A stretch of 64,000 bases of DNA from a virus, in the IMG/VR virus record IMGVR_UViG_3300000553_000004, positions 150,734-214,733 of that record, one strand, 5' to 3'. Shown in pieces: positions 16,192 through 23,912 of the stretch. A model generated the notes under the pieces. It was not told the DNA's origin and did no database searches. It saw only the letters and a list, made by a program, of their open reading frames with translations. Both the position numbers and the translations under genes were made by a program. How positions within the stretch are numbered: the stretch's first letter is position 1; the number at the start of each line of letters is the position of its first letter.

Positions 16192-16395
16192 GTTGATACG
16201 GTTTGTTTAGGTTGAACCGAGAAAAATAAACTGGTGGAGTCAGAAGCATAAGGTTGACAGAGTGGAACCAGAAACTCTGTTGGAGCGAGTGTAGATTATT
16301 AGGTCCCAATCGGGTTGGGTGAACAAAAACCCTTCAAACCGACAGGAACGGCGGCCTTTCCAGTCACGATAGGATTGTCTAAGGCCGCCGTCTTC
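16192..16395 (+). ncRNA. structured noncoding RNA candidate, about 200 nt
   Basis: A promoter (TTGACT 16158-16163, 16 nt, TAAGAT 16180-16185) precedes +1 at G16192, and no start codon is near. The tract ends in a 9-bp hairpin, GGCGGCCTT (16350-16358) pairing AAGGCCGCC (16381-16389). There is no long U-tract, so the true 3' end is unknown. No Rfam family recognised by eye. Confidence 0.5.
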
Positions 16396-16503
16396 AATTG
16401 ACCGAAGGTGAGTCAGCTCAAAATGACGATAACTTAGGATGGAATAGGTTCACAAAAATCCCCCCAATGAGGGTAGGAGTGCGAGCCTGTTTCATGCGTT
16501 GTT

Positions 16504-16564
16504 CACTTTATCGATAAAGTGATATGAGTTCTCGTAGTATCGACCACCCGCTTTGACGCTTCGT
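16504..16564 (-). ncRNA. short RNA, family B, ending in TTTATCGATAAA palindrome
   Basis: Reverse promoter TTGACG-16-TAATCT-6 nt puts +1 at 16564 (ACGAAGCG). The body AAAGCGGG-x-GGTCGATACTACGAG is shared with RNAs starting at 40626 and, in part, 37069. The 3' part is the palindrome CACTTTATCGATAAAGTG (16504-16521), a likely 3' hairpin. Confidence 0.6.
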
Positions 16565-16755
16565 ATCAATAGATTAACAGAGTTATTATAATCGTCAAGC
16601 CTTGGAAACTGTGAGGTAATGTCGAAGATAATGGGAAGAACAATCGGTAATGAGATTGACTTGAAACCCAAGGAACTTGGTCAGTCTGATTAGACCGATA
16701 CAACGATGGTAAATCCAGTTGTAAACGTCACTGTCAACCAATGGTATACGAATTC
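16565..16755. other. 191 nt with no gene seen
   Basis: Between the family B RNA promoter and the stop of the next reverse gene I see no start codon with a standard promoter and no clear hairpin series. It may be the 3' untranslated part of that reverse gene. Confidence 0.4.
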
Positions 16756-16965
16756 TCATGGGTAAACGGTGATAGTCATCTTGAAGTTAACCACGGGGTT
16801 AATCCCCTTGGCTTTCAAAATTGCCATGGCCTTTGGTAAGGTCAACTTAGACACATTAAACAGATTGTCACATTCTGACTCCCGTTGGTTGTTGTAGAAG
16901 AAATATCCCTTACTGAGATTGGTTCCTTCAACCACGGTTATAAATTTGTAGATTGTGTCACTCAC
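16756..16965 (-). CDS. hypothetical protein, 69 aa, GTG start
   Basis: Reverse promoter TTGACA (plus-strand 16997-17002), 16 nt, TAGTAT, 9 nt before GTG 16965. Sequence ends with LPKAMAILKAKGINPVVNFK, a helix-strand unit. Family not recognised; the nearby noncoding tracts make its neighbourhood unusual. Confidence 0.55.
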   Translation of the reverse strand: MSDTIYKFITVVEGTNLSKGYFFYNNQRESECDNLFNVSKLTLPKAMAILKAKGINPVVNFKMTITVYP

Positions 16966-17185
16966 TATGATTGAATACTATCAAGATTCTCTATTATGTC
17001 AAGCGTAGTAATTTTCCATCCTCTGACAATCTTATTGTATTTAATTGCCCAATGAATATTAGATGGGTGGATATGATTGTAAATTTTTATAAAATCTTTT
17101 CTAATTCCTATAAACGTTAAGAAATAGGCGACATCGGTTTTATATCGGCGCTTGACAATTTTTAAATCTTCTGTAAATTGACAAT

Positions 17186-17809
17186 ATGAAAGAAAACATT
17201 ATATTGAAATTTCCGGTCGGTATGTTCACCCATACAGAACTCGCCCTTGTTAATGGTAAAACTAATCAGCAGGTATGGCCGGCCTATCAAAAGGCAATCG
17301 CCGACGGCATCATAGTTTCGGCTGGTAATCGGCCGAATTCTACGGGTAAAGGTAAACCGTCACGAATTTGGACAGTGGTTGTTGGTCAACCGGTTCCACT
17401 TGTGGCCAAGGTTGAAGTGGTTAAAGTTCCCGTGGATTTAGCTCTTCATCATCGTGGAGTTCCGGCCGCCAAAAAGGAAAAGGTTGCCAAGGTAGAAAAG
17501 AATGAAGTCGTGGCCGAAGTCATGCCTACCGTGGCGCCGACCGAAACGGTTGTAACCGAGGTGGTTGCTACCGTCGTGGTTGAAGAGGTTCCCTTTGTCA
17601 GGAATAATGACCGTGAAATTCAGACCATCAAACATCTCTGTTCCGTCTGTAAGTCGCCTCTGTTGGCTCAAAATGACGATACGGGGGTTATGGTATGGTG
17701 TTCGCAACCGAAGTCAATCTGTGACATCCATGAAAACCCGTATGGACACGGCCGGAATATCAATGATGCCTATGAAGCGTTGTGTGATAAATACAAGTTA
17801 AACCGTTAA
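17186..17809 (+). CDS. winged-helix-like DNA-binding protein with V/A/P-rich linker and zinc-ribbon end
   Basis: 207 aa. Standard promoter 17152-17179. Residues 6-60 (FPVGMFTHTELALVNGKTN ... GKPSRIWTV) resemble a small winged-helix unit and match the N-terminus of the 19247 gene. Residues 70-140 are a valine/alanine/proline/glutamate-rich linker. The C-terminal part has CSVC (res 150-153) with downstream cysteines, possibly binding zinc. DNA-binding role is inferred. Confidence 0.6.
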   Translation: MKENIILKFPVGMFTHTELALVNGKTNQQVWPAYQKAIADGIIVSAGNRPNSTGKGKPSRIWTVVVGQPVPLVAKVEVVKVPVDLALHHRGVPAAKKEKVAKVEKNEVVAEVMPTVAPTETVVTEVVATVVVEEVPFVRNNDREIQTIKHLCSVCKSPLLAQNDDTGVMVWCSQPKSICDIHENPYGHGRNINDAYEALCDKYKLNR

Positions 17810-17846
17810 GGCTTGACTTCTATAAATAACCAACTAAACTTTTTAT

Positions 17847-18329
17847 ATGAAATTTTCAAAACAATATACCGATGAAGAATGGTTTTCGTTATCGCTTGAA
17901 CAACGAAAAAGATATCCGACATATAAAATGATGTTTCTTCTTCTTGAAGATGTTGGTAGAATTGAACGGGTTGTTTGTCAACTTATCCGATTACCCAAAG
18001 GAGTTTGGTCTGAATTGTATTATATTTCCATGGCGTCTAAACATCATACATTGCCGGGATTCAGTAGTTCAAAAGATGAACTGGGCCGTAGCGTGTTCAC
18101 ATCTACATTAACCGATTCAAACTTGTTTGATACTCATTATTTAGCTCACATTGAACTCGTTAAACGTCATAATACACATATTAACAATTACAAAAAATCC
18201 ATTTCTTTTTTACAAAAAATGCTAAATAGTTCTTTGAAAATATCAAAACGTCTTAAAAAGATAAAAGTGGATAACAAATACAAAAATACATACCGTAAAA
18301 CTCGTTACGGATATTACGCAATTATTTAA
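17847..18329 (+). CDS. hypothetical basic protein, 160 aa
   Basis: Standard promoter 17813-17840. The N-terminus YTDEEWFSLSLEQRKRYPTYKM is helical and the last 30 residues are strongly basic and tyrosine-rich. Its end overlaps the convergent GIY-YIG gene by 4 nt. Confidence 0.6.
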   Translation: MKFSKQYTDEEWFSLSLEQRKRYPTYKMMFLLLEDVGRIERVVCQLIRLPKGVWSELYYISMASKHHTLPGFSSSKDELGRSVFTSTLTDSNLFDTHYLAHIELVKRHNTHINNYKKSISFLQKMLNSSLKISKRLKKIKVDNKYKNTYRKTRYGYYAII

Positions 18330-19078
18330 TGATGTTTTGGTTGTGGTAAAGTCAAAAGTAACCATTCTTTTTTCTTTCCAGTATGTTTTCTTATTCCCCT
18401 AACTAACAATCTTATACCAAAATAAGATAAATGTGGATTTTTAATACTAAAATGAAAACTTGTTCCTTCAAATTTCTCTTTGGTCAACCGATTATAGAAG
18501 ACGTGAACGGTTTTGTCTATAAATCGTTCTCTCATTTCACCCATAAGTTTTTTATTGGTTAAACTTATTTTTCTTTTGGTGTCTTCCGATACCACTTTCC
18601 CTTTAAGTTTATCTGATATTTTCTTTCTAATTTCAGTAGTGAAAACTTGTCGTTCGGCAAGAAAATTTTGGTTGTAACATTTATTCTGTTCCGTCTTGGC
18701 AATGTCAAGATATTTTTGTTCTACCAAGATTAGTTTGTCTATTGGAACTTTTTCAACCACTTGAAATATAAAGTTTTCTTCTCCATACTTGTTCCAAGAT
18801 GACTGTAAATGTGGATTGGTATGTCGGCTCTCTGTCAACATCGTTTGATGTTGTCTCCTTCTATTCCAAAAGTAGTTGGTTGACCCAACATAATATTTCC
18901 CATTAACCTTGTTTATTATCTTGTATATCCCTGACACTTTCTTTCTTTTTGTAATATCGTTGAAGGCTTTCCACTCGCATTCTGTCTTTGTTTTTTTCGT
19001 AAAATCTCTTTCCTCGTTCCCGATTTTGTTCTCTAATCTGTTCAACGGTGAGTCTGTTATTTCGTTTTGGCATATCAT
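18326..19078 (-). CDS. GIY-YIG homing endonuclease
   Basis: I start at the ATG complementary to 19076-19078 (MICQNEITDS), which follows AAAGGAACATT and matches the paralogue at 40501; a longer upstream open frame lies antisense to another gene and is rejected. The catalytic signature is GIYKIINKVNGKYYVGSTNY, with the downstream Arg/Glu region and a C-terminal DNA-binding part (RKKISDKLKGK, a NUMOD3-like segment). It would cut a specific DNA target and promote its own spread. A second conserved frame overlaps its first 55 codons. Confidence 0.85.
   Translation of the reverse strand: MICQNEITDSPLNRLENKIGNEERDFTKKTKTECEWKAFNDITKRKKVSGIYKIINKVNGKYYVGSTNYFWNRRRQHQTMLTESRHTNPHLQSSWNKYGEENFIFQVVEKVPIDKLILVEQKYLDIAKTEQNKCYNQNFLAERQVFTTEIRKKISDKLKGKVVSEDTKRKISLTNKKLMGEMRERFIDKTVHVFYNRLTKEKFEGTSFHFSIKNPHLSYFGIRLLVRGIRKHTGKKKEWLLLTLPQPKHH
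18903..19073 (-). CDS. overlapping basic small ORF, 56 aa
   Basis: Starts 5 nt inside the GIY-YIG gene (ATGATATG) in the +1-shifted frame and reads MPKRNNRLTVEQIREQNRER through FYEKNKDRMR to a TAA just inside the GIY motif. Equivalent frames occur at three other endonuclease genes here and this frame is better conserved than the nuclease frame. It may be a separate DNA-binding peptide or the N-terminal half of a frameshift fusion. Confidence 0.5.
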   Translation of the reverse strand: MPKRNNRLTVEQIREQNRERGKRFYEKNKDRMRVESLQRYYKKKESVRDIQDNKQG

Positions 19079-19246
19079 AATGTTCCTTTCAGATAATAAG
19101 TATGTTGTTGAACATCTAAACGTTAAGAAATCTTTGGAATTCATTTTTATATTGACGCTTGACTTCTTAAAACAATGGTATAGAATTTTGTCATAGTTAA
19201 AAACAACAACTACAACAAACAAACAAACAAAAACAAATAACAAACT

Positions 19247-19789
19247 ATGAAAAACAACAAACAAAACAAGTCGAATCGTAAAAGCATGAAGGGTCGTTGG
19301 GGGAAAGTCGGAGCCCCGCCCAAGGCCACCAAGTTCCCCCGTGGAGCGTTCACGATGGAATCCCTGTTCAACATGAACCAAAATCAGTGTGAGCTGTCCC
19401 TCCGCACCAAGGTGGATATCGGAGTGGAATCCGGCGCCCTCATCGCCCTCAAAGCCCGTAAACAAAAGGGTGGCGCCGTTGGTCGGCCGAAGGCGATTTT
19501 CATCCTGAAGGAAAATTTCGACGCCTCGAAACACGAACTGGCCCCGCCGAAGTCGACGAAGACCAAGGTTGTCAAGCCCCAGACCGTGGCTGTCGTTGAA
19601 GTCGCCCAGCCGACTGTGGCTCCCGTCGCCCCCGAGGCTCTGGCGCCGGTTGTCGAAACGATTGTCGAAGCGGTTGTCAATCAACCCGTTCCGGTGAATG
19701 AAGTGATTTCTACCGAACCGGCCGCCGCGCCCGCTGTGGTTCTCGCCCCCGTCACGGCCGAGACTCTCGTTGAAATGTTGGTGAGTTAA
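19247..19789 (+). CDS. winged-helix-like protein with A/V/P-rich tail
   Basis: 180 aa, with markedly higher GC and preferred codons. Basic N-terminus (KNNKQNKSNRKSMKGRWGK), then KFPRGAFTMESLF ... GRPKAIFIL paralogous to the 17186 protein, then an Ala/Val/Pro tail. Promoter TTGACT-16-TAGAAT ends near 19184, giving a 55-nt leader made almost only of A and C (ACAACAAACAAACAAAAAC), then a strong terminator follows. Probably abundant; could be a nucleoid-type DNA binder. Confidence 0.65.
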   Translation: MKNNKQNKSNRKSMKGRWGKVGAPPKATKFPRGAFTMESLFNMNQNQCELSLRTKVDIGVESGALIALKARKQKGGAVGRPKAIFILKENFDASKHELAPPKSTKTKVVKPQTVAVVEVAQPTVAPVAPEALAPVVETIVEAVVNQPVPVNEVISTEPAAAPAVVLAPVTAETLVEMLVS

Positions 19790-19810
19790 TCCGACTCTGT
19801 TGTGACACAA

Positions 19811-19841
19811 GGCCCGCAGTTTAACGACTGTGGGTCTTTTT
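19811..19841 (+). terminator. intrinsic terminator after the 19247 gene
   Basis: GGCCCGCAGT (19811-19820) pairs with ACTGTGGGTC (19827-19836) around TTAACG, ten pairs including two G-U, followed by TTTTTC. Confidence 0.85.
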
Positions 19842-19885
19842 CTTGCGACGCTTGACAATTCTTAAATGTTTGGTAATCTACGTAT

Positions 19886-19947
19886 GGGTGGTTAGCTCAT
19901 TGGCAGAGCCCTTTGTATGATGGGTTCGATTCCCATACCATCCACCA
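19886..19947 (+). ncRNA. tRNA-like RNA lacking the anticodon stem
   Basis: Acceptor GGGTGGT/ACCATCC with A-CCA encoded, D arm GCTC-ATTGGCA-GAGC and T arm ATGGG-TTCGATT-CCCAT are all intact, but only ten bases (CCTTTGTATG) lie between D and T arms where about 22 are expected. A standard promoter (19852-19879) puts +1 exactly on the first G of the acceptor stem, so the RNA needs no 5' processing. Either a tRNA that lost its anticodon stem or a tRNA mimic. It cannot decode normally. Confidence 0.7.
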
Positions 19948-19952
19948 ATTTT

Positions 19953-20153
19953 ATGCTTGATATACGTCAACCAATGGAAACTCGCATTGAACGTCGTGAA
20001 CGGCGCAAGAATGAACGTCGTCGTACGCAGTTCAATGAACGCACTCGCACGTGTCATTCATGTGGTGGGACTGAGCGTTGGTGTACTTGCTGTGAAGTAT
20101 TTTCATGCTATGGTTCATGCAATGACGGATACGGAACTTGCCAGTGTTCGTAA
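19953..20153 (+). CDS. small cysteine-rich protein, 66 aa
   Basis: ATG 19953 follows the tRNA-like RNA by 5 nt. A basic helix (ERRERRKNERRR) precedes CHSC, CTCC and further CxxxC/CQC cysteines, eight in all, suggesting a small two-zinc fold. Cotranscribed with the tRNA-like RNA. Confidence 0.6.
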   Translation: MLDIRQPMETRIERRERRKNERRRTQFNERTRTCHSCGGTERWCTCCEVFSCYGSCNDGYGTCQCS

Positions 20154-20190
20154 CGCTTGACTTGTGGTAAATTTCCTATAAATTAAAATC

Positions 20191-20370
20191 ATGTTCAGGC
20201 TCGACTATAACGGCGGCGATGTTCAATGCCCACATTGTAAACAATCTTTTGGGATTGAATGGGATACTGAATATGGTGACCCGTTAATGAGCGACCAAAC
20301 AACCGAATGTCTTGAATGCAAGAAAACTTTCACATTTCAGGCTCTTTTAACCTATTCGACTTGGGCTTGA
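20191..20370 (+). CDS. zinc-ribbon protein, 59 aa
   Basis: Standard promoter 20157-20184. CPHC (13-16) and CLEC (40-43) make a clean zinc ribbon. The final codons TGG GCT TGA are part of the next gene's GCTTGACA -35 box. Similar mini zinc ribbons occur in many phages; role unknown. Confidence 0.7.
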   Translation: MFRLDYNGGDVQCPHCKQSFGIEWDTEYGDPLMSDQTTECLECKKTFTFQALLTYSTWA

Positions 20371-20400
20371 CATTTTAATAATCTTTAGTATTCTCTTCAT

Positions 20401-21855
20401 ATGAGTTTTAACACTGACAATTTACTTGAACCGCAAAAACCACACGCCGAGTTACTTTCGGCCTCACTCGCCGCCAACGGTATTTCGTGGGATGCGTCTG
20501 GAACTGGTATGGGAAAAACGTTCGTTGGCGCCGCCATCGCTCGCCATCGCAATAAAAAGTTCGCCGTCATCTCTCCGAAGCTGAACATTCCGAAGTGGAA
20601 GGCGACGCTTGACACGTTCGGTATGAAACCCGAATTTATCATCAATTACGAAAAATTGGCCCGTGGTAACACGGATTACTATCACTATCGTACCAAGGGA
20701 ATGACCAAGCAGGAAGTCCCCCATTTTCTCCGTGGCGAATTCAAACTTCCCCGTGGTTGCAAAGACATGGAAATTTATTTCGACGAAAGCCACCGCATGA
20801 AAGGCTACGAGTCATTAAACGCTGGTTTACTCTACTCGGCAAGCGAACAGGGAATTCCGATTCACCTTATGTCTGCTACGCAGGCTATGACACCGCTTGA
20901 CATGCGAGCCTTTGGTTACGCCGCCGGTCTTCACAAGGGAATGAATCATGTGAAGCTTGATAACTTTGGGATGCGCAAGTTTAAATCGTTCATGGAAGAA
21001 GCGGGAGCAGAATATACCGGCCGTTGGGGTTCCATGTTTTTCGACTGTAATAAGCCGGAGTCAATCACAAAGTTGCAGGAAATTCGTCGCCAGTTGTTTG
21101 ACGTTAAAAAGATTGCCAGTCGCATGAAACGTGAAGACTTTGGTGACATCTTTCCTAATAATCAGATTGAATGCACGCCTTACGACATGGGTGCGAATGG
21201 CGACAAGATTTCCCGTGTGTATGAAGATATGCAGAATGAGCTTGCCAGATTGGAAAAATTCTCTGAAAACTATTCTCAACATATCTTCGCCGTCCTGACC
21301 AAGGCTCGCCGACTGGCCGAATTGTATAAGGTTCCTACTCTCTGTGAACTCGCCGAGGATATGATTGAAGAGGGCAAGTCTGTTCTCATCTTCGTCAACT
21401 ATACTGATAGTATCGACGCGCTTTATGCTCGTTTGTCAAAGGTTTTCGGCGAGGAAATGATTGGACGTATTTACGGTGGCCAGACATTCAACGCTCGCCA
21501 CTCCGACATCGCCGACTTTCAATCCGACAAAAAACGGATTATGCTTGCCAACCTCACCGCTGGTGGTGAATGTATTGATTTGCAAGACATTACGGGAAAA
21601 CATCCTCGGGTGTCTTTCATCAATCCCTCATATCGAGCCATCTCGGTTTTACAGTGTATCGGTCGCCATGACCGCGCAGGTGCAAAGTCTGATTGTCTCA
21701 CTAACTTAGTCTTAGCGCATGGGACAATTGAGTCAAGCGTTGGCGCCAAGTTCAACGGTAAAAAGGGACACTTGGATATTCTGAATGACGGTGACTTTGT
21801 ACCGGATGGGATTAGTTTCACGACGTCACGCATCGTCGCAGGAATGGATGTCTGA
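20401..21855 (+). CDS. SNF2-like superfamily 2 helicase
   Basis: 484 aa. Walker A is GTGMGKT (res 37-43), motif II DESH (res 129-132), motif III SAT (res 159-161); the second RecA domain shows VLIFVNYTDSIDALY, GRIYGGQ, and motif VI QCIGRHDRAG near residue 422. The order and spacing fit SNF2/DEAD-like phage helicases. It is an ATP-driven translocase on DNA, probably for replication, recombination or transcription remodelling. Standard promoter 20367-20394. Confidence 0.85.
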   Translation: MSFNTDNLLEPQKPHAELLSASLAANGISWDASGTGMGKTFVGAAIARHRNKKFAVISPKLNIPKWKATLDTFGMKPEFIINYEKLARGNTDYYHYRTKGMTKQEVPHFLRGEFKLPRGCKDMEIYFDESHRMKGYESLNAGLLYSASEQGIPIHLMSATQAMTPLDMRAFGYAAGLHKGMNHVKLDNFGMRKFKSFMEEAGAEYTGRWGSMFFDCNKPESITKLQEIRRQLFDVKKIASRMKREDFGDIFPNNQIECTPYDMGANGDKISRVYEDMQNELARLEKFSENYSQHIFAVLTKARRLAELYKVPTLCELAEDMIEEGKSVLIFVNYTDSIDALYARLSKVFGEEMIGRIYGGQTFNARHSDIADFQSDKKRIMLANLTAGGECIDLQDITGKHPRVSFINPSYRAISVLQCIGRHDRAGAKSDCLTNLVLAHGTIESSVGAKFNGKKGHLDILNDGDFVPDGISFTTSRIVAGMDV

Positions 21856-21892
21856 GGCTTGATTTTTGGTAAACATCGTATAAATTAAACCT

Positions 21893-22261
21893 ATGTTTGA
21901 TAGAATCCATTTGACCAGAACCGAACAGGCCGTTTCAGATTCGTTGGCTCATGCCCGAATTCAACAGGATTACATACATGACACGTTGAGGGTGGTACAT
22001 CACGGCAGTAATGATTGGGACGGTGACGTGGATATTAACATCTATGAAGAACACGTTGCCGATGCTGTAAAGGTCGTTGAAGACCACACTGGTACAAAGT
22101 GTACGTCAACGTTTTTGAAAATCGGTAAGAAAACTGGCCGAAGGATTTGGAAAATCACCGCAAAGGGATACATCAATGGTCCGTGTGGCCACTACGCCCG
22201 AGTTGAATGGGAAAAGAAAAATGGAAAGCCGTATCCGATGGAACTTGTGGTCGAGGCTTGA
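21893..22261 (+). CDS. hypothetical protein, 122 aa
   Basis: Standard-type promoter (TTGATT, 16, TAAATT, 6) at 21859-21886. Acidic alpha/beta protein with HADAVKVVEDHTG-like helix and closing VVEA; the GCT TGA end is the next promoter's -35. No family recognised. Confidence 0.6.
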   Translation: MFDRIHLTRTEQAVSDSLAHARIQQDYIHDTLRVVHHGSNDWDGDVDINIYEEHVADAVKVVEDHTGTKCTSTFLKIGKKTGRRIWKITAKGYINGPCGHYARVEWEKKNGKPYPMELVVEA

Positions 22262-22300
22262 CGGTAAACAAATAACTGTTAGTATAACAATACAAAATTT

Positions 22301-22582
22301 ATGCCATGTCGTTGTGATTATCCCGATACGTGTAACGAGGACCCAGGTCTTCGTGATTCCGCCAACAAATCCACCCGCGCAGCTTGTGACATGAGGACAA
22401 TCCTCCGTCGTCACAATCTCGAACTTGAATTGACGCTCGAGACTCGGAAGTGGATTAAGAAACACGATGACAAAGATGCCGCTCGCATCGCCGTGGAAAC
22501 TCGGAAAGGGTTGCGTCAACGTGTCAAACAAGCCGCACTCGACAAGCTGAGTCTCGAAGAGCGCCGTGTGTTGGGGTTGTGA
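22301..22582 (+). CDS. hypothetical protein, 93 aa
   Basis: Promoter TTGACG-16-TAGTAT gives a leader of roughly ten nt before ATG 22301. N-terminal CRCDYPDTC then a highly charged helical region with LSLEERRVLGL at the end. Unknown function. Confidence 0.6.
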   Translation: MPCRCDYPDTCNEDPGLRDSANKSTRAACDMRTILRRHNLELELTLETRKWIKKHDDKDAARIAVETRKGLRQRVKQAALDKLSLEERRVLGL

Positions 22583-22585
22583 GGT

Positions 22586-22819
22586 ATGAATCGTTACACC
22601 GAGTTGACCTGTAAGTTTTGGCCCCATTACAATATCACGGCAGGCTTAACAAACCTTGCCTTTTGGTTGCCATCTGTTATATATTGGACACCGCCGGTAA
22701 TATTTCCAATTATAACATCGTCAATGGGAATGCTTTGTGTCTATTGGGGAATACAGGGAATTCTACATCATCGTCACCAGCGTAAACAACGCTTGACTAA
22801 AAGTAATCCGTTGGTATAG
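22586..22819 (+). CDS. small membrane protein, 77 aa
   Basis: Follows by 3 nt. Hydrophobic region residues 14-55 (AGLTNLAFWLPSVIYWTPPVIFPIITSS) implies two membrane helices; basic C-terminus HHRHQRKQR faces the cytoplasm. The promoter for the tRNA genes lies within its last codons. Confidence 0.6.
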   Translation: MNRYTELTCKFWPHYNITAGLTNLAFWLPSVIYWTPPVIFPIITSSMGMLCVYWGIQGILHHRHQRKQRLTKSNPLV

Positions 22820-22830
22820 TTATTTGTGTC

Positions 22831-22909
22831 GCGGATGTAGCTGAGTTGGATTTCAAGCAGTGGTTTTCTAAACCACGTTACGTGGGTTCAAATCCCACCA
22901 TCCGCACCA
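22831..22909 (+). tRNA. tRNA-Arg (TCT)
   Basis: Acceptor GCGGATG/CATCCGC, discriminator A and encoded CCA; anticodon stem GTGGT/ACCAC with loop TTTCTAA (anticodon TCT, reads AGA); T arm GTGGG-TTCAAAT-CCCAC. D stem is only three clear pairs. Promoter TTGACT-16-TATAGT with 10-nt leader inside the previous gene. Confidence 0.85.
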
Positions 22910-22916
22910 ATTTTAA

Positions 22917-23015
22917 TGGCCTTTAGCTCAATGGCAGAGCAGAGCACTCACGCGGGCAGTTACGCCTGCATCGTTAATGCTTTGGTTGACAGTTCGAGTC
23001 TGTCAAGGCCAACCA
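22917..23015 (+). tRNA. tRNA-Asn (GTT) with 24-nt insertion in the anticodon loop
   Basis: Acceptor TGGCCTT/AAGGCCA, A-CCA, D arm GCTC-AATGGCA-GAGC, T arm GACAG-TTCGAGT-CTGTC. The anticodon stem GAGCA/TGCTT encloses 31 nt. Removing 22949-22972 leaves the perfect Asn loop CTGTTAA, so the insert lies exactly between U33 and G34. The insert folds as hairpin GCGGGC-AGTTAC-GCCTGC. It is far too short for a group I intron. The 3' half overlaps the end of a reverse HNH gene. Confidence 0.75.
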
Positions 23016-23622
23016 TTTTATTATTAGGATAATGTAATTCCATGTGACAGTTATGACATAATAATTGACATTTATTAACTTCAATTTGTAATTTATTGAA
23101 GGAATATCCCGACATTTTTCTTAAATCCAATCCACTTTCTTTTTCATTTGGATTTTTGTGATGAAACGTTAATGCTGAATAATTTCTGTTGTATCCACAA
23201 TTACTACATTTACCACCCAATTGTTTAATAAAAAATAATTTTCGTTCAATCCCACGATTTTTATTTTTAGTATAATTATTTTTTTCATTTTGAAAATTAA
23301 ATTGACTTTTACTAACTTTATATGTTCCTTCACTCATCGCAATAGTTTTTAAGTTATACTTTTTTAACCAATATCTTATGTTTGTTTGAGAAGATGACAA
23401 CATTTTGGCTATTTGATATGTTGATTTGTTTTGATTTATTAACTCTTTTAATTTATCAAGTGGAATTTCAACGTGGTCATAAGGAGAATTTATTGTTTTA
23501 ATTCCAAGTTTTTTCATATATCGTTTTGTCGTAGTCACCGGCATATTCAATTCTTTGGCAATTTTATAGTATCCATATCCTTTTTTAGATAGTTCTTTAT
23601 ATTTTTCTATTAGATGCTCCAT
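22960..23622 (-). CDS. HNH homing endonuclease with N-terminal HTH repeats
   Basis: 220 aa. Two helix-turn-helix units (YYKIAKELNMPVTTTKRYM, residues 18-36; TYQIAKMLSSSQTNIRYWL, residues 68-86) precede the HNH domain: CSNCGYN (137-143), LTFHHKNP (151-158) and CQLLCHNCH. The last 18 codons are antisense to the 3' half of the tRNA-Asn gene, so the natural C-terminus may be near LHYPNNK. Likely a mobile gene sitting beside the interrupted tRNA. Confidence 0.8.
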   Translation of the reverse strand: MEHLIEKYKELSKKGYGYYKIAKELNMPVTTTKRYMKKLGIKTINSPYDHVEIPLDKLKELINQNKSTYQIAKMLSSSQTNIRYWLKKYNLKTIAMSEGTYKVSKSQFNFQNEKNNYTKNKNRGIERKLFFIKQLGGKCSNCGYNRNYSALTFHHKNPNEKESGLDLRKMSGYSFNKLQIEVNKCQLLCHNCHMELHYPNNKMVGLDRLELSTKALTMQA

Positions 23623-23720
23623 AGTTTAATTTATGTTTATACTCATAAGTAGTAAACTATGAACCAAAACAACAATAAATCCACGCTTGACATTATTTTA
23701 TTTTGGTTGTAATGTTTGGT

Positions 23721-23912
23721 ATGGGAATCGAATACATAAAAGACGGAAATGGTCAAATCATTGGAAGTAAAAACGGCGACTGGATTAGAGATAAATCGGG
23801 TCGCCAAATTGCCCGTTTCAATGAAGGAACAAATCAGACTTTGACGGCTGATGGTAAGAGATTCGGACAAGGCAATCAATTGACGGCCGCCTTGAAGTCA
23901 AAAGGAAAATAA
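23721..23912 (+). CDS. hypothetical protein, 63 aa
   Basis: ATG 23721 (MGIEYIKDGNGQIIG) is 5 nt after TAATGT, a -10 at 17-nt spacing from TTGACA. The IKDGNGQIIG / IRDKSGRQIARFNE / TLTADGKRFGQGN pattern consists of repeated beta-hairpins seen in several phage proteins of unknown function. Confidence 0.65.
   Translation: MGIEYIKDGNGQIIGSKNGDWIRDKSGRQIARFNEGTNQTLTADGKRFGQGNQLTAALKSKGK

Noticed and set aside
18326-19858. Single 510-aa reverse frame including the GIY-YIG domain
   Set aside because: The N-terminal half beyond 19078 is antisense to the codon-optimised 19247 gene and its leader. The MICQNE start at 19078 matches the 40501 paralogue.
22949-22972. Group I intron in tRNA-Asn
   Set aside because: The insert is only 24 nt and lacks any P3-P7 core; a larger intron with the HNH gene inside would have to interrupt the tRNA, but the 3' half follows directly.
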